This document shows, piece after piece, positions 45,501-56,910 of a stretch of 64,000 nt of DNA (its first letter is position 1; each line of letters begins with the position of its first letter). This DNA is from Galbula dea (lineage: Eukaryota; Chordata; Aves; Piciformes; Galbulidae): contig VWZX01004666.1 in the NCBI GenBank assembly GCA_013399015.1, positions 6,602,979-6,666,978 of the forward strand. The letters are read 5' to 3'. Both the position numbers and the translations under genes were made by a program. Under the pieces are notes generated by a model. That model was given only the letters and a program-made list of their open reading frames with translations, did not search any database and was not told the origin of the DNA.

Positions 45501-48500
45501 AAAGTAAAGAATCAAACTTGCTACATTAAACTAAGCCTTTTTAGGAAATCCAAACAATGTTATCTCTGAAAACGTCTACAATTACTGAGTAAGACAAGAA
45601 CATCTCTTAAACTCACCTTGAATCCCACATGCTGCACAAATCCACTTTCTGCATGCATCTGCTGGAGTTTCTGTTTCTTTAATTTTTTAAACTCTAACAG
45701 TTCTTTGTACTCAGGTAACTCTCGATATGTTATTGGAATACTCTCTTCATCCTGTGCATGGATAAAAAAAGAAGAGAAACATTCTTTACTTTAGGAATGT
45801 AAAAACTCATAGGACACACCTTCCATAAATCATTATGTGTGATTAATAATCTTTGAGACAATGCTGGCAATATATTCTAACTAAGAAACATACTGGGAAA
45901 TTATTTTTAAAAACATAGCACAAACCAGCACATAGAGCTAATATATTTTATTCCTATATTTATAATTTATTATTTGCATTAAAACAAAAACCACATTATC
46001 CTACAAAAAAATTTCTTCTCATGAAGAGCTCAGCTGTAGTATAAAGGAGAGAGTAGGGCCTAAGTTTAATTCCTAGGTTTTTTGTCACCTTGGATGCCTA
46101 ACTGCAATTTGCATCTAATCCACTTGTCCATACATTGTGGGCAAAATGGCAGCTGCAATAGAAGACAGCTTTTATTTAAGACAGTTTATTTTGAGTTTAA
46201 ATACCTGACAACAGATGTTACACTTGAGAACTGAAATTTCACACCAGTTTTATCAAGTTAACTGACCTTTCTCTGTACTATTCTGTGGAGTGGTATGGAA
46301 TAATACTATATTCAAGAGGATAGTTACGATCACTGTTCTGAAGTACTTTCAAAGCTGTGAAAATATCAAAACCACATGATACCCAAAACCTTTTTACAGT
46401 GTTAAGAATTTTTGCATGAACTCAGATTTTCAAAAGACCCATAAATAAAGACAGTACCAAGTTTCCTTTATATGTATTTTTACATATATTAATATGTACT
46501 TTTTATTTTGTTACACTCAATCTGAACATCTCACCTTTACCTGTAAGAATAAAAAAGGATGAGAAGCATCATTCCATGACTGGAACAGTAGAAGTTTCAG
46601 AGTTATGCAATTCCTTTACGTCATGCTGTCTCAATAGCATAGAAAAGACAGCAATCAAATCTTAAGTTATTATGAAGTTTGTCCCCCTACAGGCTCTTGC
46701 ATACTTTGCCAGAGATTTACAACAAATGGGTCTCTCTTTTTAAAGAAACACATCATTTCTGGTTTTTCTCATGCAATTTTTTTTCAACAAAGGTTGAGGA
46801 CCTCTATGTTATGAGAAGACAGCAGCTCTCATTCTCATTCAGATGCCCCTTTCAAGATGGCTATTTAATTGTAGCAGCTGTACTTAATAGATGTCAGCTG
46901 TTTTCAAAGATAAGTCTTTACTGATGCAGAGCAGTCTGCAGATCCTACACTGATAGGAATGTTGAGTTATGGAAAACAACTACAATACAGTAATCAAAAT
47001 TCTTATAATATAACTTACCCAAATAATTTTAATTTCTTTTTAGAAATCCATGAAGATTAAAGACTCTGTATTCCTTAGTAAGTGCATTAAAGGAAGTGAG
47101 GGAAAGAGGCCTACTCCTTAGTGTTAAATTTCTAACGGTCTTATCAATTCTTGATTTATTTGGCACTATGAACCTACAGAAAGGACTAGACTGCAAATGT
47201 TCATCAACTTCATTCTGGCACAGTAAGTAGTTCATGCTAGAAAAGTTAGACTACTCACAAAATGAAATAATCACATCTGAAAAGTAAATTCACTGTGTTG
47301 GGAACAAAAGGTTTTGGAAATTAAACTCACAGGTTTGCAGGAATGGTTATGCCAGTCAAGCTGACTGGTAACATCCAGGTAAAATCTTTTGTCTTTAAAA
47401 GAGAACTGCACCTGGTATTTCCACTGTGAAGAAGTCAAATAAAACCTTTCCTCTAATTTTCTTGCTACATTGACTCTCTTCTCCACCATGCTGATGCAAA
47501 GTATTTTTCTCCAAGACAGAGATTGTCTCTAAGAGACCCGACTTTTAACACTAGAACAGAATCCTGTACATTCATTTTGAATATAGTTCATGATCTGTTT
47601 TCCCTTCCAAATTGCATCTATTTTGCACTGATAATGGGGATCTTTTTGGTATCTGAGCTCACCTGTGTCTTTCTACATTACTGCAAGCCAGAAATATATC
47701 CATCTGGAAATGCTGCACTAGTGAAGAGAGAAAGATTAAGCCAAATTTAAAAAACAGGGTGGGGGGCAAAGTCCACCATTATCACTGCAAAAATGTAAAC
47801 CAGCACCTTCCACCCAAATCAAAATAAATCTCTGTTGATTTATGGTGCCCATGAGACACCATAGCAAAATCAAAATGTTTTAGGAAAATATTCAGAAGTT
47901 GGAAAATATGTACTTAAAACCAATTCAGAAGAAAAGAAAGTTGGCTCAAAAACAGTACCATTGAGGTAAGTAATAGCAATCTGAATCTCTTCTAATATGC
48001 ATTTTTCTTTCCAGGTCTTTTAAGGTTCTTACTGCAATATGCTAAGTTATGAGAACGTCTGTAGATGAACCAAAAGACCATTGGTGACATAATACAGAAC
48101 ATAAGCGAAGAAGGGATTTAAGGCCAAGTAACAGACGACCAATTTAATAATTTAAGGAAGATTCTGTAGTGCATGTAGAAAAGCCTATAAAGAAAATGAA
48201 AGGACTTATACTGGATGGCCTAGATACTTCTGTTATGCAACAAGCTTTCACACACAAGGTATCACTAGACTCACAGAAAAAAAACCCCAAAACCAAACAA
48301 TCAGGTTCTTGAGTCTAAGCACAGTAAAGCCATAGTGATTCATACCAGCTGTGAAATTTGCCCAGCATCCTGGCAGTAGGACATAGTCCTTCTATGATTC
48401 TATGACTCTACATAGAAGTGGGAAAGACATATGTCTAAATTCTTGTAGTGTAATTGCATGAGATCAATTAGTGGAACAGTACAGGATGGAATAATACACT

Positions 48501-51500
48501 GGATTAGAATATCTATTAGAATTTGCCTCTAAAAGCACATAAATTTGCTTGTTGATTGACAAGTTCACGCTTTGAAGCGGATTTAAATAAGAAGCCATAA
48601 TTAATTCAGCCAATGAAGGAAGAGAAAAAAGCAATGATGCCAAGAACATTCAAGCTCCATGTAACTTCTCTAAAACACATCTTTAACCAAAACCATAACT
48701 CTAATAGTTTATGTGATTTTCAAACTCATCTCACGTCAGGTCACTTTTTGAAAGTACACAACTAAAACTTTCTAGAGCTATTTCAGGAAAAAACCCTGTT
48801 TACAGGGTTTTCTTTTACATTATTTCCTTTCTGATCTGGTTTAAATTTTCTGAAGTTAGAGGTCTTAATATTAATGGTGTGTTTAAAATGGCTCAGGAAT
48901 CTTACTACAATTTAATACTTTATGGCAAAAATGTTTACTCCTCATATTATTCATTAAACAGGGTTAAAATGCCAAGATATTCTCTGATGATTTAAATAAC
49001 ATACCGATACTTCCTCTTCTGCTGCAGTATCCATATGGCTGTGAAAACTGGATCTGTCATCATCTTCATCCATATAAACTGGAGGTTCATGAGATGTCAT
49101 GAAAGTTGATGGTTTGAAAAGATGTTTATTTAAAGGATGCTGCCGTCTACTTGATGACTACAGTGAAAAAATGATATATTTTTAAAAACATTCCTTGGCT
49201 ACTATTTAAGTAATCCTCAGCAATAAAACCTTACCAGCAATTTGCTGCTTTGCACTAAACAGCCCACCATATTTCCAAGTATTTTTACTTAAACTTCTAC
49301 ATTACAGACTCATACAGCCTGAATTTTTCTCCCCCATAACAAGTGAAATCAGCTGAACAGTGTAACACTGCTTTGGTAAGAATGCAGGAAGAAAGAGTCT
49401 GTACTATAAAAACTCTACCACCTAAACAGATGAGACTGACAACAATAGAAAACCAAAAAATAAACTGTTATAATTCTGAAGACTGAGAACCTAGGTGCAA
49501 AGATATTAAAAGACTTCCAAGAGTCATGAATGGTATGAAGGTGAGACTAAACAAAGAAGCAGTTTTGCACAGGTCCAAGATCCAAGAGATCAGTTCATGC
49601 TTGTCACAACTTCTTGTATTAATTTCTTCCTTTAAAAAAATCTAAGTCTAGGGTAACTGTCCAGACGTCTTTCCTAGGACAGGGAAAGAAAAGGCAATTC
49701 ATTCCACCATAAAAGAGGTTTACAAGAGTTAAAAAAATTTCCTCTCTGAAGACTCTTTCTCAGTGCCACTGACTGTAAAAGGAGCCTAAAAAAATGTTAG
49801 ATGAGATAAAATTATTCCATTAGCATATATCTAAAACTTTTCAACTTTAATGCTGTCTGAAGGTGTAGAATGCATGGCAATTTTAAAATAGATTACTTAA
49901 AGGCACTCAGCCCATATTACTGATTCCCCGCGGGCAAGTATTAAATCTCAAAAAAGAATAATTCAGGGAAAATGAAACTGACTCAACTTTTTACTTAGCT
50001 ACTTTCCAGACTAGCACTTTGACATCTTAAATGTCCTAGCTTACATCACTCAATTTAAATAAAACAGTGAATCAAAAACCAGAAGAAAAGTGAGTTTTTT
50101 AATAATCATAACAAAGAGGATTGTCTTACACTGTGTCTAGCTTCAGTCATACAGATAAAGAATAAGGAATATTTATCATAGTTAATACTTTCTCCTTTTA
50201 TGCAAGAGTTTTTATCTCAAAGGATCCTACACATCTTTGTCAGCAATGTGGACAGTATGATTGGTTGCACCCTCAGCAAGTTTTCTGATGACGACACCAT
50301 GCTGTGTGGTGCAGTCAACAAGCTGGAGGGAAGGGATGCCATCCAGAGGGACCTTGACAGGCTCGCAAGTTGAGCTTGTGCAAGCCTCATGAAGTTCAAC
50401 AAGGCCATGTGCAAAGTCTTCACCTGAGTTGGGGAAATCCCCAATATCAATATAGGCTGGAGGATGAAGGGATTGAGAGCAGCTCCGTGGAGAAGGACTT
50501 GAGGTGGAAGAAAAGTTGAGCATGAGCCAGTAATGTGTGCTCATAGCCCAGGCAGCTAATTGAACCCTGGGCTGCTTGAAAAGAAGTGTGGCCAGCAGGT
50601 CGAGGAAGGTGTTTCTGCCCCTCTGCTCTGGTGAGACTTCACCCAGAGTACTGTGTCCAGCTCTGGAGTCCTCAGCACAAGAAAGACATGGACCTGTTGG
50701 AGTGGGTCCAGAGGAGGCCACAAAAATGATCAGAGGGCTGGAACACCTCTCCAATGAAGAAAGGCTGAGGGAGTTGTGGGTTTAGCCTGGAGAAGAGAAG
50801 GCTGCAGGGAGACCTTATAGTAGCCTTCCAGTAATTAGGACCTACAGGATAGATGAGGAGGGACTCTTAACAGGGTATTGATAGTATGAGGGGTAACAGT
50901 TTTAAGCTGAAAGAAGGTAGATTTAGATTAGTTATTGGGAAGAAATTCTTTACTGTGAGGGTGGTGAGACACTGCAACAAGTTGCCCAGAGAGGCTGTGG
51001 ATGCCCCAACCCTGGCAAAGCTGGATGGGGCTTTGACCAACCTGGTCTAGTGGAAGGTGTCCCTGTCCATGGCAGGGAGGTTGGAACTAGATGATCTTTA
51101 AGGTACCTTCCAACCCAAACCATTCTGTGTTTCTGTACCAGTTACAAATCTGTAGTATTATGACACAACAACTTTTCTCTAAAGATGGATTTAACATCAA
51201 AAGAGGCATCTAGTATTATTTTACACTTGTAGACAGTTTAAAAAGTAATGACAAAGATCACAAAAATTATCTTAGGTGGAACATAGCTATGCACACTGAA
51301 GAATAACAAGGAATTGAGACCACCTCCATTCACTCTTAAGGGAAGAGACGAAGTCTGTAGTAACAACTGAAAGCTGGTACCTCAGATCAGCAGAACTACA
51401 GTGCACAAAAAATAATGAACGTTTTGTTCCAAGACTACCTGTTGAATTTTTCCACATCTGCCTTATGATCACTGACTTCCTGTGTTTTGCTGGTTTTCTG

Positions 51501-54500
51501 GTTTCAAATCCCCCCAAAATACTTCCCTTGCTAAGGTTAGATGGCATTTCAGCATAGGCTGACACAACAATTTAATATTTTCTTAATAGAAATCAGATCT
51601 TCATTCAATACTAGATCTGGAAATCAAGAAAGGAAGACTCTGTCTGTGCTTAAATAGTAGTACTGTTAAGCACACAGTTGTGACCTAAGAATTTAAGTGA
51701 GGATTTCAAATCTCTTCTTAACATGATTCTGTTTCTGAAGAAGAATGAACTAAAATAGTACATAAAACCAGACAGTTAAAAAAATCGTTTTTCCTGTGGG
51801 AAATATATCTTCTGAATTAAGCTTTAGAGCAGGTACACAAATCACGATATAAGCATTAAATGGTAAATTATAAGGCATAACTGAAGAACTGAATACTGGA
51901 GTCCTATATCTCTTAGTTTTATTTTTACCAGTAGTAGATAATGGTTAAACAGGAAAATAAATTGATCATCCTGTTTAATTTCCTGTATCACTTATCAGAA
52001 GAGACATTCTATCATATGAGGAGATACACACAGTAATGTCAATAAGGTGTTCAAAAACTGAATAGGCTTCTGATTTCCTCATTAATCATTTAAAAAAAGG
52101 ATTCTAGGCAATCCCTAAGGAGAAATCCAAGTACCTTCTTGTGAAGTAACCTTTGACACAATTACCTACAATAAACACATGTTTTTCTTTTATTCTTCCA
52201 TAGATACGTGCTTTAACTATCAGCATCCAATTTGCATACTTCTATTATTGTCAATGAAGCAGATATCAGGGTTTACAGGAGATGTGCATACTCAATACCA
52301 AAATAAGAATGAGCACAGCATAAGCATGACTCAAGCTTCCAATGGCCCTTGCATTTCCTTTCTGCGACACTGTGTTATCTCCAGTGGAGACTTCACGGTC
52401 CCTACAGCCTGGTGCATTGCTGTCAATCTGTGCTCTAAGTAGACAGCTATATTAAAAGACAGAGCTCAATTCCATCACATATGCTATTTGATTTTTTTCA
52501 TCTGCTGTATTTCTTATGTGGGATACAAATATGAAATGGACACGCTACCTTAATACAAATCAAGGCACAATGACCTTACTGTTACAAACTGGTATTAAAG
52601 ATATGAATCATACTGTGAAAACAAATATTAGGTATTAGATTTACTCTATATGTAAGCTTAAGAAAGATCTGGAGGATGGCAGCATTACTCTGGTAGTGTG
52701 AGAATGTTAAAAATTTTATCAAAAATATGTTCACTCTTGGTTATACTGTGCTTGTATGCAGCACAGTGGGGTTGAAGAACTTTTTGGATCACTGTTCAAA
52801 TGAGTGAGAAACACAGAATTTCTGCTGTAGTATTGTCTTACCTTTTTGGAATATAAATATAAGTTTGGAGTTCTTCCTGGAACTGGAATACCAGCTTTAG
52901 TCAATTTAATAAAATATTTTTGCACCCTACTGGCAACCTAGAAAAAACAAAATGTGACAAATAAATGTCAGATGAGATGTAACAGGCCTTGATTTCAAAG
53001 TTTTGCCAGCATTACTAAGTTGGTTCAGAATATAACAAGAAATCCTCATTTTCTACTTTGTGAAAACTACTCTAAGCATTACATAGTTTGCAATGCTTCC
53101 AGATACATGGAAGGCTTTCCGAGAAAAAAATCCTATTGTTTAGAAGTACACAGGAAATGTAGCAATTGTAACAAACTGGAAAAGTTTTAGCAGTTTGTTA
53201 CCTGCTGAATCTAAACTTACTCTTTCTTAACAATGACAGATAAATTAAGCATAGTTAGCAGACAGAAAGTACTTCCACATTTATGAAATAAGGAAGCATA
53301 TTAGCATATTAGGACAGTACTAATTTTCCTGTTTCTCAGTAATCACGTTTGCCCATTCTACAGTATTGAGGTGCTGGAAATTCAGCACTCCAGTGTAACT
53401 CAGTCTGTGAACAGTTAGTGTCACTATACTTGCTGTATAGAATTAAATGCACACTGTCAAAATCTAATGAATAACTAGATTCTAGGTCTGGCAACTCTGT
53501 AATGGGCTTTGGGACACTTTAAAATTTTATATTTGAGTTGGAAGTCATGTTATTATTAGGGGAATGCAGGCCCTGTTGTTACATTCTTATGAAAAGGTGA
53601 TTATTGAAAAGATACTGGATTTTATTTGTCGCTATTTCCAAGAAAAAAAGAATAAGGACATATACAAATAAATCTTTTGTGTATTCATATTGACCGCTAG
53701 GATATAGTGACTGACATCTCCGCTACCACAGCACAAGCACTCAAACAATGGCCAAGAAGTCAACATTTTTTCCTAGCAAAGTAAGTTTTATTGCTTTAAT
53801 TATGAACATTACAGAAGATACACCTCATTTTAGTCCCTCAGTTTATGAATTGTGGGGTTTTCTTTATAGGGAAAAAGCCCCTCAAATTAGAAATAAATAA
53901 CCTGAGTGCTGAAGAGAAATCTGGATACACTCTCTTACCAGTGTTTCCTATAAAGCCCAAGAGTCAAGGAAAGGGATTACTTCTTAAAGCATTTTACTTG
54001 TTACCTGCTTTGCTGTTCTATTTCCCAGTTCATCTGCTATCTTCTGCCACCGTCGGGATTCTACTTCCTCTGGTGGATACTTCAAAAGCAATTGCTCAAG
54101 TTTTTTCTACATTAACAGGGGAAAAAAAAATACATCTTTCCTAGTAGAGGTATGAGTTGTCAGAAGATCAGTTATCTACATACAGATGATTCTGAACTTT
54201 TAAGTGCTTTAAACATTATTACACAATTTGTTTTTATTCTCAACTATGTTACCTCAGCCAGAAAATGGAAGAGTTTCCCATTACCTGTTCCTCTACAGTC
54301 CACAACTGGTTAAAAGTTTCAGGTTTGGTCTCATCACAAAGTCGCCCTCTTATCATCTGCTCAAAAACAGTATAATAAAATGGAATATGTGTTTAGAAAA
54401 AGGACTGTTAGGATAACTGGATTTTAACCCTTTTCCTACCTAAGAAAAACCAAAATCAAACCAAATAAACGCATGAAAATTTGAAATAAAGCTTTTGTTT

Positions 54501-56910
54501 AATCCAAAAATAAGTTCTTTAGTTTGAATACATGAATCATGTCACCACCAAGATTAACATTTGAAGAAGCAGTTAACATTATCCACATACCCATATTAAA
54601 AAAAGAAAAAGGAAAAAATTCAAAAATTGCTATTTTGTAAACCAGCAAATTCCTTCTGTAACAACTACCTGTGGACGACTGTTTGTAGAACCTTCTGGAC
54701 CATCACTTAAAGGCAAGACGGAGTATGAAATAGACTCTCCATCCTTCTTGGGATCCAAAGGACTTTTTGGTCTTGCAGGTATTCCTACTGTAAACAACAC
54801 AAAAAAGGAATTACTAAACCTCGATACTGCGCATTTCTTGTAATGTATGCCCACTTTCATAGAATCATAGAATGGTTAGAGTTAGAAGGGACCTTTAGAG
54901 GTCATCTAGGCCAACCCCTCTGCAGTGAGCAAGGACACCTATTACTAGATCAGGCTGCTCAGAGCCCTGTCCAACCTGAATTGGAATGTTTCCAGGGATC
55001 AGGCATCCACCACCTCTCTGGGCAACCTATTTCAGTGCTTCACCACCCTCTCTGTGAAAAATTTCTTCCTTACATCCAGTCTTAATTTCCTCTCCTTCAG
55101 TTTAAAACCATTACCCCTTGTCCTGTAGCAGTAGGTCTTGCTAAAAAGACTGTCCCCATTTTTTTTATAGGCTCCCTTTAAGTACTGATAGACCTCAATA
55201 AGGCCTCCCTGGAGCCTTCTCTTCTCGAGACTGAACAACCCCAACTCTCTCTGCCAAACCTCTTTCCTTTTACCTTTGTCAAAAATCAGCTTCACTCTCC
55301 TACTGTTACGTTTTCGGTTTTTGAATTCTCTCTCAAAGTTTCCAAGGCTAGTGGTGTATTGGTCCCAGGCAATCTCAGGGAGCTGAACAACTCTCTGAGG
55401 ATATGGAAGACCCATATCGACCTGAAAAAAAGAAGAATGAAAAGTGAAAAGCAGTATTTCACACAATCACCGTATATCAAAGCAAAAAGCTATGAATCCT
55501 GAGAAGTTATGAAAACCTGATACTGCTTGTTAACTAACAGCAGAATTCAAAATCAGAATTTTTGCTGCCATGCAGCAGTTTACAGTCTTTGTAAGGAGAA
55601 TGTATCTTTCAAGAATAATACACAACAGTGTACATAAAATATGCAGTGGCATGGTCAATGATGGCTTACCAAGAATAAAACTTTAACGTGTGTATTTCAC
55701 AGTTAAAAACAGGTGTTTCTAACTTCAAAATTCTGTTTCTGTCTGTCTTTTGTTTCAGTTTTATCACCTGATAAATCTAAACTCTTCCCATCAAAGAAAT
55801 CATGCATACTTTACTTCATTTAGTTGTCTTCTGATCAGAACACAACTGTTGCAAAGCTCACCATTTAATTTTAAAGTCAACCTTAACATTAAAATTTCTT
55901 TGGTTTGGATTAAATAAAAAAATCACACCAGATATTTTCAACTAACAGTATTTGCCCAGACAATGATTATCAAATGCAACACCGTGCATGCTCTTAACTC
56001 ATCTCCAAATCTAATGGAAACACAACTACTGAAACCAACAGTGCTTACATCAGACCTCTCTTTAACCTAAACACCACAAAACTGGTGAAAGAGCACCATA
56101 AAATACCTACTTTGTTCTTCACTGAAATACAACATGTTGCTACAAGACTGAAGGTCAGGTATGTTGTCAGTGATAGATGTAGCAGCAAGAAAGTATTCCA
56201 GCTTTAAGTATATTTTCAGTATCCCTGTTACAACATCTTTTTTTTAAAGCTTGAAAAGAAAATATTTCCTATCACTATTAATTCTTCTCCATCAGTCAAT
56301 TTTCTATTATGTTATCCAGAACTCAGGTATGTTTATTTTCATTTTAGGCTATGAACTACATTTCCTGCTGTTTAAAAAAGTACCCAACCGAATTCACTCG
56401 ACAGCATGACATTTAATTTGTCCAGTGAGAAAAGTTATTAATTTTTGATCTGATGCCTTGCTATGAATTACTTCAAGTCACCTGTAGATTTCAGGTGGTA
56501 TTAAAATACCTAATTTACAATTAGAAATTTAAAGACTACATTTCTACATACCAAAAAAAGGAAAGAAAGCTTATCTAATAAAAACATTGAAGACCTACGT
56601 CTTACAGATTTAGTAAGAACATAAAGGGCCATTTTTGCTCAGCAGATCAAGGGTTTTTAACTCAATGTTTATGCAAGTATGTACAGAATTCTCTGAATTC
56701 TATAGACAATGAATTACTAGTAATTAAAAAAATTGATCCAAGTAAGACTTAAGAAAAGCCCATTTAAATACCTTCTTCTGGAGTCTTTCCACAAAACCAA
56801 TAGGATCTTTCAGTGCTTCTCTCTGGTGTTTGCCTAAACTTTCAAGGTCTTGAACTGCTTGAGTACGTTGAGCCTCGAGTACAGCAATCGTCTGTAACAG
56901 TCTCTGATAA
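42425..56910 (-). CDS. ZZZ3: ZZ-type zinc finger-containing protein 3 (ZZZ3), 3' part of a split gene, ten coding exons
   Basis: ZZZ3 is a nuclear subunit of the ATAC (GCN5/PCAF, ADA2A-containing) histone acetyltransferase complex; its ZZ finger binds the histone H3 tail. Ten exons on the minus strand join in phase, giving about 403 residues: a coiled-coil-like helical segment (56772-56910), a conserved basic region (55274-55421), a linker (54669-54787), a SANT/Myb-like domain over three exons (54285-54356, 54005-54106, 52842-52937; LWTVEEQ, RRWQKIADELGNRTAKQ, VQKYFIKL), an acidic linker (49005-49157), a helix (45617-45751) and the ZZ zinc finger (42929-43029 and 42425-42569) with CDNC, WHCQDC, FCDSCSDC and the histidine pair of IHKEDHQLEPIY. 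The C-terminus is NYFPANR, as in human. The long N-terminal exon (roughly 500 residues in mammals) is beyond 64,000. Sequence is strongly conserved, in contrast to AK5 next door. ZZZ3 next to AK5 also matches human order. Confidence 0.96.
42929..43029 (-). CDS. ZZZ3: ZZZ3 exon: ZZ zinc finger core
   Basis: The acceptor is CGTCTGTTTCAG and the donor is TG|GTGAGC. It encodes CDNCGTEPIQGVRW, HCQDCPQEMS, LDFCDSCSD and two bases of a Cys codon. The four CxxC-type cysteine pairs typical of ZZ fingers are present. Confidence 0.96.
44161..44177 (+). repeat. Poly-A run
   Basis: About sixteen A in a row within a ZZZ3 intron. Not obviously attached to a recognisable element. Confidence 0.7.
44697..44790 (+). 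repeat. A/C-only low-complexity tract
   Basis: About 90 bases made almost wholly of A and C, for example AAAAAACAAAACAACCTCCC and CCCCAAACAAAACCCCAAAT. The complementary type of the G/T tract at 32905-33008. Confidence 0.75.
45617..45751 (-). CDS. ZZZ3: ZZZ3 exon: charged helix before the ZZ finger
   Basis: Exactly 45 codons: DEESIPITYRELPEYKELL then EFKKLKKQKLQQMHAESG and FVQHVGFK. The acceptor is CATGCACAG and the donor is AAG|GTGAGT. The K/Q-rich stretch looks helical. Confidence 0.95.
48388..48410 (+). mobile_element. Possible CR1 tail-only remnant
   Basis: TCCTTCTATGATTCTATGAC matches the terminal repeat of CR1 elements. The sequence before it is not clearly CR1. Confidence 0.4.
48790..48811. 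repeat. Perfect 22-base palindrome
   Basis: Left arm AAAACCCTGT, centre TT, right arm ACAGGGTTTT; exact reverse complements. Lies in a ZZZ3 intron. Confidence 0.85.
49005..49157 (-). CDS. ZZZ3: ZZZ3 exon: acidic linker
   Basis: 51 codons: SSSRRQHPLNKHLFKPS, TFMTSHEPPVYMDEDDD, RSSFHSHMDTAAEEEVS. The acceptor is CACTGTAG and the donor is TCG|GTATGT. Clear homology to mammalian ZZZ3. The last part (TAAEEEVS) is less conserved. Confidence 0.94.
49158..52841 (-). other. ZZZ3 intron, 3.7 kb
   Basis: Carries a plus-strand CR1 copy (50218-51138), antisense to ZZZ3. The rest is AT-rich with nothing recognised. The shorter introns 52938-54004, 54107-54284 and 54357-54668 hold no feature I can name. 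Confidence 0.75.
50218..51138 (+). mobile_element. CR1 LINE, 5'-truncated, about 0.9 kb
   Basis: Starts in the ORF2 segment (ILHIFVSNVDSMIGCTLSKF), runs through the GGACCTTGACAGGCTCG region, GAAAGGCTGAGGGAGTTGTG, GTGAGGGTGGTGAGACACTG and GGTTGGAACTAGATGATCTT, and ends CCAAACCATTCTGTGTTTCT. ORF2 is broken by stops and frameshifts. It lies antisense to ZZZ3. Confidence 0.92.
52842..52937 (-). CDS. ZZZ3: ZZZ3 exon: third helix of the SANT/Myb domain
   Basis: 32 codons: VASRVQKYFIKLTKAGIP then VPGRTPNLYLYSKK. The acceptor is GTTTTTTCTAG and the donor is AAG|GTAAGA. VQKYF is the aromatic core of the third SANT helix. Confidence 0.95.
54005..54106 (-). CDS. ZZZ3: ZZZ3 exon: middle of the SANT/Myb domain
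   Basis: 34 codons: KKLEQLLLKYPPEEVESRRW then QKIADELGNRTAKQ. The acceptor is GTTAATGTAG and the donor is CAG|GTAACA. It carries the second core Trp of the SANT fold. Confidence 0.95.
54285..54356 (-). CDS. ZZZ3: ZZZ3 exon: start of the SANT/Myb domain
   Basis: 24 codons: MIRGRLCDETKPETFN then QLWTVEEQ. The acceptor is TTTTTGAGCAG and the donor is CAG|GTAATG. The intron to the next exon is only 178 bases. Confidence 0.94.
54669..54787 (-). CDS. ZZZ3: ZZZ3 exon: proline and serine-rich linker
   Basis: It begins with TA finishing a Val codon, then GIPARPKSPLDPKKDGES, ISYSVLPLSDGPEGSTNSRPQ. The acceptor is TTGTTTACAG and the donor is CAG|GTAGTT. Length and phase match both neighbours. Confidence 0.94.
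54857..55258 (-). mobile_element. CR1 LINE 3' fragment abutting a ZZZ3 exon
   Basis: The plus strand starts TCATAGAATCATAGAATGGT, then GAAGGGACCTTTAGAGGTCA and CCACCTCTCTGGGCAACCTA, and reaches TCTCGAGACTGAACAACCCC and AACTCTCTCTGCC near the other end. On the minus strand it follows the donor of the ZZZ3 exon 55274-55421 by about 15 bases, in the same orientation as the gene. Confidence 0.92.
55274..55421 (-). CDS. ZZZ3: ZZZ3 exon: conserved region before the SANT domain
   Basis: 49 codons plus one base: VDMGLPYPQRVVQLPEIAWD, QYTTSLGNFEREFKNRKR, NSRRVKLIFDK. The acceptor is CTTTTTTTCAG and the donor is AAAG|GTAAAA, weak at +5. A minus-strand CR1 begins about 15 bases into the following intron, and the exon frame stays open through it. 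Confidence 0.95.
55422..56771 (-). other. ZZZ3 intron, 1.35 kb
   Basis: AT-rich, no repeat or gene recognised. Confidence 0.7.
56772..56910 (-). CDS. ZZZ3: ZZZ3 exon: coiled-coil-like segment, first visible coding exon
   Basis: One base completes a codon, then 46 codons: YQRLLQTIAVLEAQRTQAVQ, DLESLGKHQREALKDP, IGFVERLQKK. The heptad-like leucines suggest a coiled coil. The acceptor is CTTTATAG and the donor is AAG|GTATTT. The preceding exon, which ends in the acidic DDPDVYYFESD-type segment in mammals, is not found up to 64,000. Confidence 0.94.

Larger units (their letters stand above)
43030..45616 (-). other. ZZZ3 intron, no gene seen
   Basis: Holds a purine-rich block (about 43,540-43,900), poly-A (44161-44177) and an A/C-only tract (about 44,697-44,790). 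The 137-codon minus-strand frame at 43298-43711 has no recognisable domain. The 359-base intron 42570-42928 also holds nothing evident. Confidence 0.7.
45752..49004 (-). other. ZZZ3 intron, 3.25 kb
   Basis: AT-rich. Contains a CR1-tail-like remnant (about 48388-48410), an A/C tract (48279-48300) and a perfect palindrome (48790-48811). No gene recognised. Confidence 0.7.

Noticed and set aside
50227..50754. 175-codon minus-strand frame
   Set aside because: Antisense shadow of the plus-strand CR1 at 50218-51138.
55032..55273. Extension of the ZZZ3 exon into the CR1 as normal coding sequence
   Set aside because: The next exon (54669-54787) requires splicing after the first base of a Val codon at 55274, matching mammalian ZZZ3; readthrough is only a possible alternative.
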